DNA of 59,746 nucleotides. It comes from JBOGUF01 sp050696075. GTDB lineage: Bacteria > Chloroflexota > Chloroflexia > Thermomicrobiales > UBA6265. Below, in pieces: positions 51,625-59,738 of this stretch. Location of the stretch: assembly GCA_050696075.1 (NCBI GenBank), contig JBOGUF010000113.1, positions 1 to 59,746 on the forward strand, in the 5' to 3' direction. Within the stretch, counting starts at the first letter, position 1; the number at the start of each line of letters is the position of its first letter. Below the pieces are notes generated by a model. The model worked only from the letters and a program-made list of their open reading frames with translations. It made no database searches and was not told where the DNA came from. The translations under genes and the position numbers were made by a program.

Positions 51625-52980
51625 TCACACGGCCGCGCTGATCTCTGCCGCGACCGCCGCCAGGCTCTGATCCAGGATAGTGACCAACTCGTCGATCTGT
51701 TGGTGCGTGATAGTGAGCGGCGGCGCGTACAGCAGATGGTCGCCCAAGTCGCCGTCGACAGTGCCACTGCCGGGATAGGAGACAAGGCCACGCTCGAGCG
51801 TCGCCGCTCCGATCCGCTTGCCGATCTGGAGGGCGGCCGGAAACGGTTCCTTCGCCACGCGGTCCCGCACGAACTCGACGCCGGCAAGGAGTCCGAGGCC
51901 GCGCACGTCGCCGATCATCGCGTGTCGGTCCATCAGCTCGCGTAATCGAGCGAGGAAATGCCCGCCCACGTCCGCGGCATGCTGAACCAGCTCGTGATCG
52001 CGGATATAGCGCAGCACTGCCGCCCCAACGGCGCAGGAGAGGGGATTGGCGGCATAGGTGTGGCCGATGACGAAGGACTTCCCAGCCCGTCCCACTTCCG
52101 CCACGATCTCCGGCTTGACCAGTACCGCGCCGAGCGGCGCGTAGCCGCCGCTGATCCCCTTCGCACAGGCGATCAGGTCCGGGACGACGCCCCAATGGTC
52201 GAGCGCGAAGTTGCGGCCGGTGCGGCCGAATCCGGTCATCACTTCGTCAGCGATGAAGAGAACATCGTGGCGGTCGCAGATCTCCCGGATCGTCTGGAAA
52301 TAGCCTGGCGTCGCCGGTACCCCGCCCAACGTCGCCCCCACCACCGGCTCGGCGATGAAGGCGGCAACATTCTCCGGCCCGACCTGCCGGATGACGTGTT
52401 CGAGCTGATACGCGCACGAGAGATCGCAGCTGGGACACGACCCGCTCGCCCAGCAGCGATAGGGAAAGCAGGGGGCGATGTGTTCGGCGTGGGGCAGAAA
52501 CGGCGCAAACGGCCGCCGCCGTCCCGTGTTGCCGCCATACCCCAGCGCCGCCAACGTTGCTCCGTGGAACGAACTCCACCGTCCGATGACGACGTGCTTC
52601 GCCATCCTGCCCCGATCGTGGTGGTATTGCAGCGCGATCTTGACGGCATTCTCGGTCGCCTCCGATCCACCAGAGACGAACCAGACCCGCTCCAGGCCCG
52701 GCGGCGCGAACTCCTCGATGATCAGCCGCGCGCACTCCTCGACGGCCTCCGAGGTAAAGGCATGCGACGGCGCGTAGGCAACGACCCGCGCCTGCCGCGC
52801 CATGGCCTCGATCACCTCCGCGACCCCGTGCCCGATTGACGTCACCGCCGCCGACCCACCCGACCCATCGATGTACCGTTTGCCCTCCGCGTCGTAGAGG
52901 TAGATGCCGTCGCCGCGGACGACGTTCGGGTAGGCTCTTTGGAGGTCGCGGTGGATGACGTTTGTGTAATTCAAGGGCAT
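51625..52980 (-). CDS. Class III PLP-dependent aminotransferase
   Basis: The protein has about 451 aa from the ATG at 52980, which follows GGAGGA. Family marks are IDGSGGSAAVTSIGHG near residue 38, FVSGGSEATENAVKIALQYH near 100, SFHGATLAALGYGGNTGRRR near 137, FIADEVMTGFGRTG near 240 and DLIACAKGISGGYAPLGAVL with the PLP lysine near 270. The enzyme transfers an omega- or alpha-amino group to pyruvate or 2-oxoglutarate. A CPSCDLSCAY segment near residue 173 with four or five cysteines is typical of a subgroup of these proteins. It is transcribed with the HAD hydrolase. Confidence 0.94.
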   Translation of the reverse strand: MPLNYTNVIHRDLQRAYPNVVRGDGIYLYDAEGKRYIDGSGGSAAVTSIGHGVAEVIEAMARQARVVAYAPSHAFTSEAVEECARLIIEEFAPPGLERVWFVSGGSEATENAVKIALQYHHDRGRMAKHVVIGRWSSFHGATLAALGYGGNTGRRRPFAPFLPHAEHIAPCFPYRCWASGSCPSCDLSCAYQLEHVIRQVGPENVAAFIAEPVVGATLGGVPATPGYFQTIREICDRHDVLFIADEVMTGFGRTGRNFALDHWGVVPDLIACAKGISGGYAPLGAVLVKPEIVAEVGRAGKSFVIGHTYAANPLSCAVGAAVLRYIRDHELVQHAADVGGHFLARLRELMDRHAMIGDVRGLGLLAGVEFVRDRVAKEPFPAALQIGKRIGAATLERGLVSYPGSGTVDGDLGDHLLYAPPLTITHQQIDELVTILDQSLAAVAAEISAAV

Positions 52981-53035
52981 GCCCTCCTCCCGCGTCCAAT
53001 CCGATGCGCTCGGTGGCGTACGATCTCGAAAACGA

Positions 53036-53542
53036 CTACTGGAGTTCGCCGGCTCTCCGAAGGGACTCATCGTAAAGCCGACGACTGATTTGAAATCCCT
53101 CGCTTACAAGCCGATCGAGAATCGGTCGAACTGCTTCGATGTGCTTCCTTTGTTTGGCGACCTGCAACAGACCAATGAGTCCGGTTACGTACGCGAGGCG
53201 CGCACGAATCTCCGGACCGCGTGCAATCAAAGCGCGAGTTTCCTGCTCGTCGATGATAACGGCGGCATGTCGCTCCATGGCGGCGCTTAGTGCGCTTGAT
53301 TCACCGGCGCCGAGGTATGGAAATGCATTAGGGTCTCCGTCGTCGATCACCGCCAGCAGCCCTTGCTCCCTTGCATCGAAGAGAACAGGGACGCCCGCCC
53401 TTGCTGGATCTCCCGCGACTTCACTCCAAACGTGACGTGTAACCAGAACCGGACGAGGGAAAACTGCCAACAAATCGAGCCGATCAATGCGCGCAAGGCC
53501 GATCAGGGTAGTAGCGTCTGTATAGACGATTGGCTCGGTCAC
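53036..53542 (-). CDS. PIN-like toxin of the DUF3368 family
   Basis: The protein has 168 aa from a GTG that overlaps the antitoxin stop by 4 bp (GTGA). It has the DUF3368 pattern: VYTDATTLIGLARIDRLDLL, then LGAGESSALSAAMERHAAVI with a conserved Glu, and IIDEQETRALIARG with Asp and Glu. PIN-domain proteins are usually RNases held in check by their antitoxin. The partner gene is frameshifted as sequenced, so either the toxin is inactive or tolerated, or the shift is an error. A short conserved C-terminal GLIGLLQVAKQRKHI is present, so the toxin itself looks intact. Confidence 0.85.
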   Translation of the reverse strand: MTEPIVYTDATTLIGLARIDRLDLLAVFPRPVLVTRHVWSEVAGDPARAGVPVLFDAREQGLLAVIDDGDPNAFPYLGAGESSALSAAMERHAAVIIDEQETRALIARGPEIRARLAYVTGLIGLLQVAKQRKHIEAVRPILDRLVSEGFQISRRLYDESLRRAGELQ

Positions 53543-53936
53543 CGTTGAGGTACGGCATTTGCTTCGGTTTCTTGCAGAAATGCCTCCAGCGCGTCGGCTT
53601 CCGCGCCAACGTTATGAGGCTCCCATAGGACCGACACTCCCAATCGGCCACAGGGGTCGATAAAGTCGTGAAGATCCAAACCGGCCAATCTGGCCGCCCG
53701 ACTGAGAGAGATGCCCCCTGTTCGTAGAGTTTGACGGCAAACAGTTCCAACGCACGATCATAGACATCGGGATCGACGCCCCGTGCCGACGCGACCTCTG
53801 CCAACCGCTCGGAACTAATGATCCACGCCGCCGGTCGGTTCTCCTTGCTCACCAGCACCGGCTCGTCCTGCGCATCGCGGATCGCTCGCGATGCGCCCCC
53901 ATGTCCGAGTTGCGCGACCGAGATGGTCTTGGCCAT
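53539..53936 (-). pseudogene. Frameshifted antitoxin (Phd-like N-terminus plus UPF0175 domain)
   Basis: The ATG at 53936 opens a frame whose first 74 residues are Phd-like (SVAQLGHGGASRAIRDAQDE, then VSKENRPAAWIISSERLAEV) running into a UPF0175 helix (RALELFAVKLYEQG). At a run of five G (minus strand; 53714-53718) the frame needs one more base. In the -1 frame the UPF0175 sequence resumes as ISLSRAARLAGLDLHDFI, then LGVSVLWEPHN, and ends at a TGA overlapping the toxin start. Without the shift the protein would run on as a meaningless tail. This is either a natural inactivation or a homopolymer sequencing error. Confidence 0.82.
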
Positions 53937-53950
53937 AAAAATTCGCTCCC

Positions 53951-53962
53951 ATGTGATCACAT
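53951..53962. promoter_or_regulatory. Palindrome upstream of the toxin-antitoxin pair (probable operator)
   Basis: ATGTGATCACAT is a perfect 12-bp palindrome 15 bp upstream of the antitoxin ATG. On the minus strand a TAGAAT that could serve as -10 lies further upstream. Autoregulation by the antitoxin is the usual pattern for such pairs. Confidence 0.5.
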
Positions 53963-54050
53963 TACGTGATGCGATTCTAACACTAAGCACGGTGCGCGGC
54001 CGGGGCATCTGCCTCGGCCGCGCAAGTCCCATCCAATATCACTGAAGCGA

Positions 54051-56330
54051 TTAGTCTCCGGCCGGCTCGGCGACCGGCGCCGGCGGGGCGCTCTCGACCC
54101 GTAGATCCGGGATCCAGCGCAACCACGAGGGCAGGTACCAATTGACGTTACCAAGCAACGCCATTGCCGCCGGCACCAGCACCGAGCGGACCACCGTCGC
54201 ATCCAGCAGCACTGCGACCGCCAATCCGAAGCCGACCTGCTGCAACATCACCAGCCGTCCCAGGGAGAAGCCGACGAAGACGACGACCATAATCAGCGCC
54301 GCCCCGGTGATGATCTTGCCCGTCACCTGCAGGCCCGCCGCGACCGACTCCCGGTTGCGACCGGTCAGGTCGTAGTGCTCGCGAATCCGGGAGAGGAGGA
54401 AGACGTGGTAGTCCATGCTCAGCCCGAAGAGGACGCAGAAGAGGAAGATCGGAATCCAGGCCTCGATCGTCGGCGTCTCTTGGAACCCGAGCAGGTCAGC
54501 CCCGTATCCTTTCTGGAAGACAAGCACCATCAAGCCGTAGGCCGCGCCGACTGAGAGCAGGTTCATCGCGATCGCCTTGGCCGGGACGACGATCGAGCGA
54601 AAGGCGAGCATGAGCAGAATGAAACTGAGCCCGAGGACCAGCGCAAAGACGATCGGCGTCCAGTCGCTCACTAGCTCGAAGAAGTCCGCGTTGAAGGCGG
54701 TGTCGCCGGTCACGTAGACCTCGGCCGGCACGCCAGCAAACGCGCGCGGCACGATTTCCTCGCGCAGCCGCTCGACCGCGTCGTAGGCCGTCTGGTCATT
54801 GGGATTCGTCGATAAGGTGAGCTCGACGAGCGCCAGGTCGTCGTTCTCGCTCCACCGGGCAGCCGCGACTTCGCCGTAAATCGGATTCGCCGCCAGCGCC
54901 TCGTTCAAGCGCGCGATGCCCGCCTCGACCTCAGTACCCGGCCGCGCGTCGATCACCACGTCAACCGGCGCCAGGCGGCCCGCGGAGAAGTCGCGTTCCA
55001 ATACGAGGTAGGCGTCCTTCGCCTCGCCCTCCGGCAGCGTCTCGACCCCCGCGAACCCCGTGTTCATGTCGAAATACGGCAACGCCGCCGTGCCCAGAAT
55101 CACCACCGACAGCACCACGCTAATCACCGGGTGCCCCATCACCACCCGCGTCACTCGCGCCCAGAAACCAGTCTGAGTAATGGGTGATGAGTGATCGGTA
55201 ATGGGTGCCGTCGGCGTTCCGCCTTCCGACTTCCGCCTTCCGCGTCGTCGCCGCGGCCAATCGATCCGGTCGCCGAGCAGGCTAAGCATGGCCGGGATCA
55301 ACGTAAGCATCGCCAGCACGGCGACCACGACCACCAAGATCGCGCCGAGACCGAGGCTGCGGAAGATCGAGGTCGGGATCAGGAAGAGACCGAGCAGCGC
55401 CAAGGCGACCGCCATCCCAGAGAAGAGCACGGCTTTGCTTGCGGTGGCGCCAGCGACTTCGATCGCGGCCAGCTTCTCCCGGCCATGCCGCCGCTCCTCG
55501 CGGTAGCGCTCGACGATGAAGAGGGCGTAGTCGATGCCGACGGCGAGGCCGATCATCGTGATCATGTTGGTGATGAAGAAGGAGAGCTCCCAGATCTGGC
55601 CGATGACCGCCGTCAACCCCAGCGCGACGCCAATCGATGTCAGCGCCAGTAGGATCGGCACGCCGGCGGCGACGAGTGCGCCAAAGACGACGACCAGTAT
55701 CAGGAGGGCAATCGGGATGCCGAACAGTTCGGCTCGCGCCAAGTCCTCTTCGGCGATCGTGTTGAACTCCTCGTTGATGCTCAAATCGCCGACGCTCGTG
55801 ACATGCACTGCATCGGTCGCATGCCCGCTGAGGGTGTCGAGGAACGAGTCGGTCCCGTCGATGACGTCCTCCATCGAACCGGTGAGCGTCACCGGGATAA
55901 TGGTCGAGCGACGATCCTCGGAAACGAGCGCCTCAGCCGCCGCTTGCGCTCCGGGCAGCGGCGCGCTCATCGCCTCGTAGTAATTGAAGGTCCGCGTCGG
56001 ATCGGCGTTGACGACCTCGAGGGTGCGCAAATCAGTGGTGACGTCCTGCACCACCTGCCGGAAGGCAGGATCGTCGACGGTGCTCGATGTCGAGGTGACG
56101 ATCACCGTTTCGGCCAGCGGGTCGTCGAGCCCAAGCCGTTCGTCCATCAAGTCGAAGCCCTTGACCGACTCCGGCTCGTTGAGGAACTCGGTGTCGGTCG
56201 TCAAGGCGCCGCTAAGGAACCGCGCGGAGATGACGCCAGAGGCGACGATGATGAAGAGCCAAGTCAGCAGTACAGTCCAAGGCCGGCGGGCGCTGGCGCG
56301 GGCCAGGCCGGCGGTGGAGAATAGAGACAT
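54051..56330 (-). CDS. MMPL/RND-superfamily membrane exporter
   Basis: The protein has about 759 aa from the ATG at 56330, preceded by AGGAGG. It has two repeats of one helix, an outer domain and five helices: first outer domain about residues 40-190, then a helix bundle with ITMIGLAVGIDYALFIVERY followed by REERRHG, the MMPL signature, and the second half with LFCVLFGLSMDYHVFLLSRI. Both halves have the conserved Asp of the proton path. The cytoplasmic loop between the halves contains a linker encoded by heptad repeats. It probably exports lipids or hydrophobic compounds. Its promoter overlaps a pair of direct operator-like repeats. Confidence 0.92.
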   Translation of the reverse strand: MSLFSTAGLARASARRPWTVLLTWLFIIVASGVISARFLSGALTTDTEFLNEPESVKGFDLMDERLGLDDPLAETVIVTSTSSTVDDPAFRQVVQDVTTDLRTLEVVNADPTRTFNYYEAMSAPLPGAQAAAEALVSEDRRSTIIPVTLTGSMEDVIDGTDSFLDTLSGHATDAVHVTSVGDLSINEEFNTIAEEDLARAELFGIPIALLILVVVFGALVAAGVPILLALTSIGVALGLTAVIGQIWELSFFITNMITMIGLAVGIDYALFIVERYREERRHGREKLAAIEVAGATASKAVLFSGMAVALALLGLFLIPTSIFRSLGLGAILVVVVAVLAMLTLIPAMLSLLGDRIDWPRRRRGRRKSEGGTPTAPITDHSSPITQTGFWARVTRVVMGHPVISVVLSVVILGTAALPYFDMNTGFAGVETLPEGEAKDAYLVLERDFSAGRLAPVDVVIDARPGTEVEAGIARLNEALAANPIYGEVAAARWSENDDLALVELTLSTNPNDQTAYDAVERLREEIVPRAFAGVPAEVYVTGDTAFNADFFELVSDWTPIVFALVLGLSFILLMLAFRSIVVPAKAIAMNLLSVGAAYGLMVLVFQKGYGADLLGFQETPTIEAWIPIFLFCVLFGLSMDYHVFLLSRIREHYDLTGRNRESVAAGLQVTGKIITGAALIMVVVFVGFSLGRLVMLQQVGFGLAVAVLLDATVVRSVLVPAAMALLGNVNWYLPSWLRWIPDLRVESAPPAPVAEPAGD
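55177..55246. repeat. Intragenic heptanucleotide array inside the MMPL gene
   Basis: Ten consecutive units keep a strict 7-nt frame. The first four follow GTRATSR (GTAATGG, GTGATGA, GTGATCG, GTAATGG), two are transitional, and the last four follow CCGMCTT. The 70 bp encode the linker RRKSEGGTPTAPITDHSSPI and neighbouring residues between the two halves of the exporter. Confidence 0.82.
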
Positions 56331-56397
56331 GGGACCTCCTTCGAGTCGGACGTCAGTGAGGTTCGCGGGCCTGGAGCGTTCAAGCGGCGTCGCCAAC

Positions 56398-56458
56398 CCG
56401 AACGACGTTACTGATAGCCGAACGACGTTATCCTATGGAGCGACCTGGCGCTTGTCAA
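56398..56458 (-). promoter_or_regulatory. MMPL promoter with paired operator-like repeats
   Basis: On the minus strand TTGACA (56458-56453) and TAGGAT (56435-56430) are 17 bp apart, a near-consensus promoter. Directly downstream lie two copies of TAACGTCGTTCGG (plus-strand CCGAACGACGTTA at 56398-56410 and 56418-56430), 20 bp apart. Each contains the small palindrome AACG-A-CGTT. The placement over the start site fits a repressor, for example of the TetR type. No regulator gene is adjacent. Confidence 0.78.
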
Positions 56459-56521
56459 GTGGATGGGGCCGCATGACACATCTTTCTAACCTTGGGCCGA
56501 GCATCGGGGAGGCCTTGCACG

Positions 56522-56914
56522 ATGGATGAACCACAGGACCACGAGGAAATGAAGACCGCCGCCGAAGTTGTCGTCTTGAATCGCGATCTCTTCTTCGGCG
56601 TGCGCATCGGCAACCTCCTACGCGAGACGGGCTATGCCGTGACCTTCACGCCGGACGCCGCGGCCTTCGTCGAGCGACTCCTGAGAAACCCCGCCGCGGC
56701 GCTCGGGCTGATCGACATGGCAGCCGGCGTCGATTGGCGCGCCATCGCCGGCGTCTCCGGCGGTCCCGTGCCGCTGCTCGCCTTCGGCCCGCATAAGGAC
56801 GTCGCATCCTTCCGCGCGGCCAAGGAAGCGGGAGTCACCCGCGTCGTCTCCAACGACGACTTCCAGCGCGATCCACTCGGCCTGATTCGCCGGTACGCGA
56901 ATTGTTCGCACTGA
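56522..56914 (+). CDS. Receiver-like (response-regulator fold) protein, degenerate
   Basis: The protein is about 130 aa, starting at the ATG at 56522 with GGGGAGG nine bases upstream. The fold reads like a CheY-type domain: VVVLNRDLFFGVRIGNLLRE, then GYAVTFTPDAAAFVERLL and a LGLIDMAAGVDWRAIAGV strand with one Asp at the phosphorylation position, and a last VTRVVSNDDF strand. The usual acidic pair after the first strand is replaced by Asn-Arg and the conserved Lys is unclear, so phosphorylation may not occur. No kinase or output domain is nearby. Confidence 0.7.
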   Translation: MDEPQDHEEMKTAAEVVVLNRDLFFGVRIGNLLRETGYAVTFTPDAAAFVERLLRNPAAALGLIDMAAGVDWRAIAGVSGGPVPLLAFGPHKDVASFRAAKEAGVTRVVSNDDFQRDPLGLIRRYANCSH

Positions 56915-56947
56915 GCAAGTTGCCGTTGCCTCAGCCCTGATGAGCGG

Positions 56948-56974
56948 TGCGGGCGAGTCCCGGACTCGTCCGCA
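56948..56974 (+). terminator. Hairpin after the receiver-like gene
   Basis: TGCGGGCGAGTCC and GGACTCGTCCGCA form a 13-bp stem with one G-T wobble and a tight loop, 34 nt after the stop codon. No T-run is seen. Confidence 0.6.
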
Positions 56975-56999
56975 TCGAAGACAGGACGGACAACCTTAC

Positions 57000-57038
57000 T
57001 TGACGCCAAACCGCAATCCGCGTAGAGTGTACGTACAC
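57000..57038 (+). promoter_or_regulatory. Integrase promoter with a start-site palindrome
   Basis: TTGACG (57000-57005) and TAGAGT (57023-57028) are 17 bp apart. The perfect palindrome GTGTACGTACAC (57027-57038) begins at the end of the -10 box and spans the expected start point. It may be an operator or a recombinase-binding site. The recombinase GTG is at 57106. Confidence 0.68.
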
Positions 57039-57105
57039 CCCGCATACGTCAATGATTGTCCGTACAGTCACCGGTGCTTGTTGCAGCCGGTGGGGAGGAT
57101 TGCGG

Positions 57106-58218
57106 GTGGCACTGCCGGCAGAGCGATTGGACGTTGACGAGTCGAGCGGCGGGCGACCGCGCGCCGTCACACGTCTATCGCCGTCATCGGCCCTTCGGGT
57201 CGCTGTCCAAGTCGAGGACGAGGAGGTCACCATCGCCGGCGCCGTCGAGATGTTCTTCGGGGACCTGCGCTTAGCCCCACGCTCGAAGAAGACGTACCGC
57301 CACGGCGTTGCCAAGTTCCTCCGCCACCTCGAAGAACACGAGGGGATCGACCCGGAGAAGACGCCCGTAGTTGAACTCCTCTCTGACCACGTCACCTCCT
57401 TCGCCTCCTTGATCGTCCCGCAAGACATCCGGACGCCGGAGGAGGTCTCCCAAATGCGCACGGCGCAAAACAACCTCTCGGCGGTCCGAAAACTCTGCGC
57501 CTACCTCGCCGCCTACGACCTCCATCCCTCGTTGCCCACCGACCGCCTCCGAGTGCGGATCGCCGCGATGATGCCGCGCTTTACGCCGCCCCCGCCGGAC
57601 GTCAAGCTCAGCGACCTGGAGCAGATCGTCGCTCACGTCCGCCAACTTCCCCATCAGACGAAGCCGCACTTGGAACTGCGGCGGCTGAAGGTGCGAGCGA
57701 TGATCCTTTTTCTCTTCCGCACCGGCGTTCGCGTCTCCGAGCTCTGCGCCCTCCGCCGGCGGGACGTTGCCTTGCCCGAGGGCACAGCGCACATCTACCG
57801 CGCCAAGGGAGGGAAAAGCCGCACGGTTCACTTTGACGCAGAAACGGCGGAGGCCCTTACCGCGTATTGGACGGCGAGGGGCGACGAGGTGCGTGGCGCG
57901 GGCGCGCTCCCGGCTTTCAGCGGACGGGATAAACTTGGCGTCGTCGGCAGTGCGATCAGCCCGCGCACAGTCGAGCACATCGTCGCGCAATTGTGTAAGT
58001 CGCTGGGGATCGAAAGCGACGTAACGCCGCATTCCTTCCGCCACGGGCTCGCGACTGAAATGGTTCGCCGTCGCGTTCGTGAGTCGACGGTCCAAACGAT
58101 CCTGGGACATGCATCACCAGCAACTACCCGCATCTACGTCCACAAGTCAGCGCTCGAAGTCGCGGAGGAGTACCAGGACGCCTTTGGCCAGTACCGGCCA
58201 CCTTCCGGCAGCCGGTAG
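57106..58218 (+). CDS. Tyrosine recombinase/integrase (XerC/XerD-like)
   Basis: The protein has about 370 aa from the GTG at 57106, which follows GGGAGGA. An N-terminal SAM-like core-binding domain (residues about 40-150, RSKKTYRHGVAKFLRHLEEH) precedes the catalytic domain. All catalytic residues are present: Arg209 (GVRVSEL), Lys237 (GGKSRT), His309 and Arg312 (HSFRHG), His335 (LGHAS) and Tyr344 (RIYVH). It could resolve chromosome dimers or integrate a mobile element. It stands alone, with no phage or plasmid genes or visible att sites around it. The C-terminal coding region overlaps the lipoprotein gene. Confidence 0.93.
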   Translation: MALPAERLDVDESSGGRPRAVTRLSPSSALRVAVQVEDEEVTIAGAVEMFFGDLRLAPRSKKTYRHGVAKFLRHLEEHEGIDPEKTPVVELLSDHVTSFASLIVPQDIRTPEEVSQMRTAQNNLSAVRKLCAYLAAYDLHPSLPTDRLRVRIAAMMPRFTPPPPDVKLSDLEQIVAHVRQLPHQTKPHLELRRLKVRAMILFLFRTGVRVSELCALRRRDVALPEGTAHIYRAKGGKSRTVHFDAETAEALTAYWTARGDEVRGAGALPAFSGRDKLGVVGSAISPRTVEHIVAQLCKSLGIESDVTPHSFRHGLATEMVRRRVRESTVQTILGHASPATTRIYVHKSALEVAEEYQDAFGQYRPPSGSR

Positions 58219-58750
58219 CGCTCGCTCCGTCGCCCGGTCCCTCTTTGCCGCCCTCGCCCTCCTTGCCGTCCTCGCCGCCTGCGCGAGCGGCACGGCGCGC
58301 GACGCCGAACGCGCCGAGCAACGTGAGGCGACGCGCGGCGTCATCCTCCCCGGCATGCAGCAAACTGTGGTGCGCGAACGCTTCTTCGCACCGACACCGT
58401 CGCCCGGCGCCACCCGCACCGCGATCCCGACCATCGAGGAACTGGTGCTGGCAACCTCGATCGGGTCGGACGGGCGCCCGGGCAACAGCGTGGAATCGGT
58501 CTCTCGTGGTGGCACGCTCTACGCCGCCGCGCTCATGCACGACCTCACCGAAGGCGCGCTCGCCGTTGCCGTCTGGGGAACATTGGAGGGCGGCGAAATC
58601 GCCCGCGCGGAGATCCCGATCGACCAGAGTGCCAGCGAACGCTGGCTCGCCTTTCCTTTCAATATCGGCAGCGTCGCTCCCGGCGAATACGCGATCTCCG
58701 TCTACATTGATGGGTCTCTTATGAACTCGGTCGTCTTCCGCGTCTCTTGA
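58184..58750 (+). CDS. Predicted lipoprotein, unknown function
   Basis: The protein is about 188 aa. The start is taken as the TTG at 58184 inside the integrase gene (AGGA just upstream). This places a positive, then hydrophobic segment (RSVARSLFAALALLAVL) before the lipobox LAAC. The mature part has a Thr/Pro-rich spacer (FFAPTPSPGATRTA) and a beta-rich region (TLYAAALMHDLTEGALAVAV; YAISVYIDGSLMNSVVFRV). No domain is recognised. The 34-bp overlap suggests readthrough from the integrase transcript, or a later start at an unusual codon. Confidence 0.72.
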   Translation: MASTGHLPAAGSARSVARSLFAALALLAVLAACASGTARDAERAEQREATRGVILPGMQQTVVRERFFAPTPSPGATRTAIPTIEELVLATSIGSDGRPGNSVESVSRGGTLYAAALMHDLTEGALAVAVWGTLEGGEIARAEIPIDQSASERWLAFPFNIGSVAPGEYAISVYIDGSLMNSVVFRVS

Positions 58751-58918
58751 ATTTCTCACCAGTACGGCCTATTGCGTCGTCGCCCGCGTCAGTCATACAC
58801 TCCCGATGTGTCCGTTCACACCGGTGAGTTTCGGCCCGGCCGAAGCGCCGGTTTCGCCAGCACAACGGAGGGGTGTGCTCGACTGGCGCGGTGCTAAAAG
58901 CAATGGGGAGGTATCACG

Positions 58919-59728
58919 GTGGGAGACCGCGAGCTCGTCAAGCAACTGATCATCGAGTTCCTCGGCCCGGCGCTGCTCGTCTTCGCCGGTGTCGGGGCGA
59001 TTATCCAGACACAAGGGGAGGGTGCCGACCTCGTCGCCGTCGCGCTTGCCCACGGTCTGGCCATCGGGTTGATGGTCCTCGCTGCCGGTCACATCTCCGG
59101 CGGCCACTTCAACCCCGCCGTGACCATCGGCTTCTACTTTGCCCGGCGCATCGAAACCAACCGCGCCGTCGCCTATATCGTTGCCCAATTGGCCGGCGCG
59201 CTCGTCGGCGCCGGGGCACTGACACTCGTCTACCAGGACATCGACCGCAATCGGGTCAACCTTGGCGTCCCGGCGGTAGGTCAAGCTTTCAGCGATGCCG
59301 CCTCGTTGGGCGCGGGACGGGCGCTCGTCATGGAGATCATCCTCGCCTTCTTCCTGATGTTCGTCATCTTCGGCACGGCGATTGACGTGCGCTCGGGCGG
59401 TCGCGCGATTGCCGGCCTCGCCATGGGGCTCACGATCTCGCTAGACATCCTCGCCGGCGGCATCGTCAGCGGCGCCGCGATGAACCCGGCCCGCTGGTTT
59501 GGACCGGCGATTGTCCAACAAGAGTGGTCCGACTTCTGGGTCTGGTGGGTCGGGCCGATCATCGGCGCGGTCGCTGCCGCGATCCTTTACAACGACATCC
59601 TGATGCGCGATGTCCGCGCCACCGCCGAGCCTCCGCGCCGTCCGCGTGACGAAGAATCCCCGGTTCCCGCCGAGAGCATCCCGGTGGAGCCACCCCGGCG
59701 CTCGCGCCGCTCGACGCGGCGGCGTTAA
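58919..59728 (+). CDS. MIP-family channel (aquaporin / glycerol facilitator)
   Basis: The protein has 269 aa and starts at GTG with GGGGAGG upstream. Six helices and two half-helices are evident, with NPA motifs in GGHFNPAVTIGFYF and AAMNPARWFGPA. The Arg after the second NPA (NPAR) is conserved. The position next to it is bulky (Trp), which is more aquaporin-like than glycerol-type. A hydrophilic C-terminal tail of about 40 residues is rich in Pro, Glu and Arg. It conducts water or small neutral solutes. A strong hairpin follows, overlapping the end of the gene. The gap before it (58751-58918) holds no clear promoter. Confidence 0.95.
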   Translation: MGDRELVKQLIIEFLGPALLVFAGVGAIIQTQGEGADLVAVALAHGLAIGLMVLAAGHISGGHFNPAVTIGFYFARRIETNRAVAYIVAQLAGALVGAGALTLVYQDIDRNRVNLGVPAVGQAFSDAASLGAGRALVMEIILAFFLMFVIFGTAIDVRSGGRAIAGLAMGLTISLDILAGGIVSGAAMNPARWFGPAIVQQEWSDFWVWWVGPIIGAVAAAILYNDILMRDVRATAEPPRRPRDEESPVPAESIPVEPPRRSRRSTRRR

Positions 59729-59738
59729 CGCCGCGTCG
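59712..59738 (+). terminator. Hairpin overlapping the aquaporin stop codon
   Basis: CGACGCGGCG and CGCCGCGTCG form a perfect 10-bp stem around a 7-nt loop that includes the TAA stop. No T-run is visible before the window ends. Confidence 0.6.

Noticed and set aside
51572..52195. Upstream extension of the HAD hydrolase frame by about 200 codons
   Set aside because: The extension is low-complexity Arg/Gly-rich sequence opposite or out of frame with the aminotransferase. The ATG at 51571 has a ribosome site and matches the family start.
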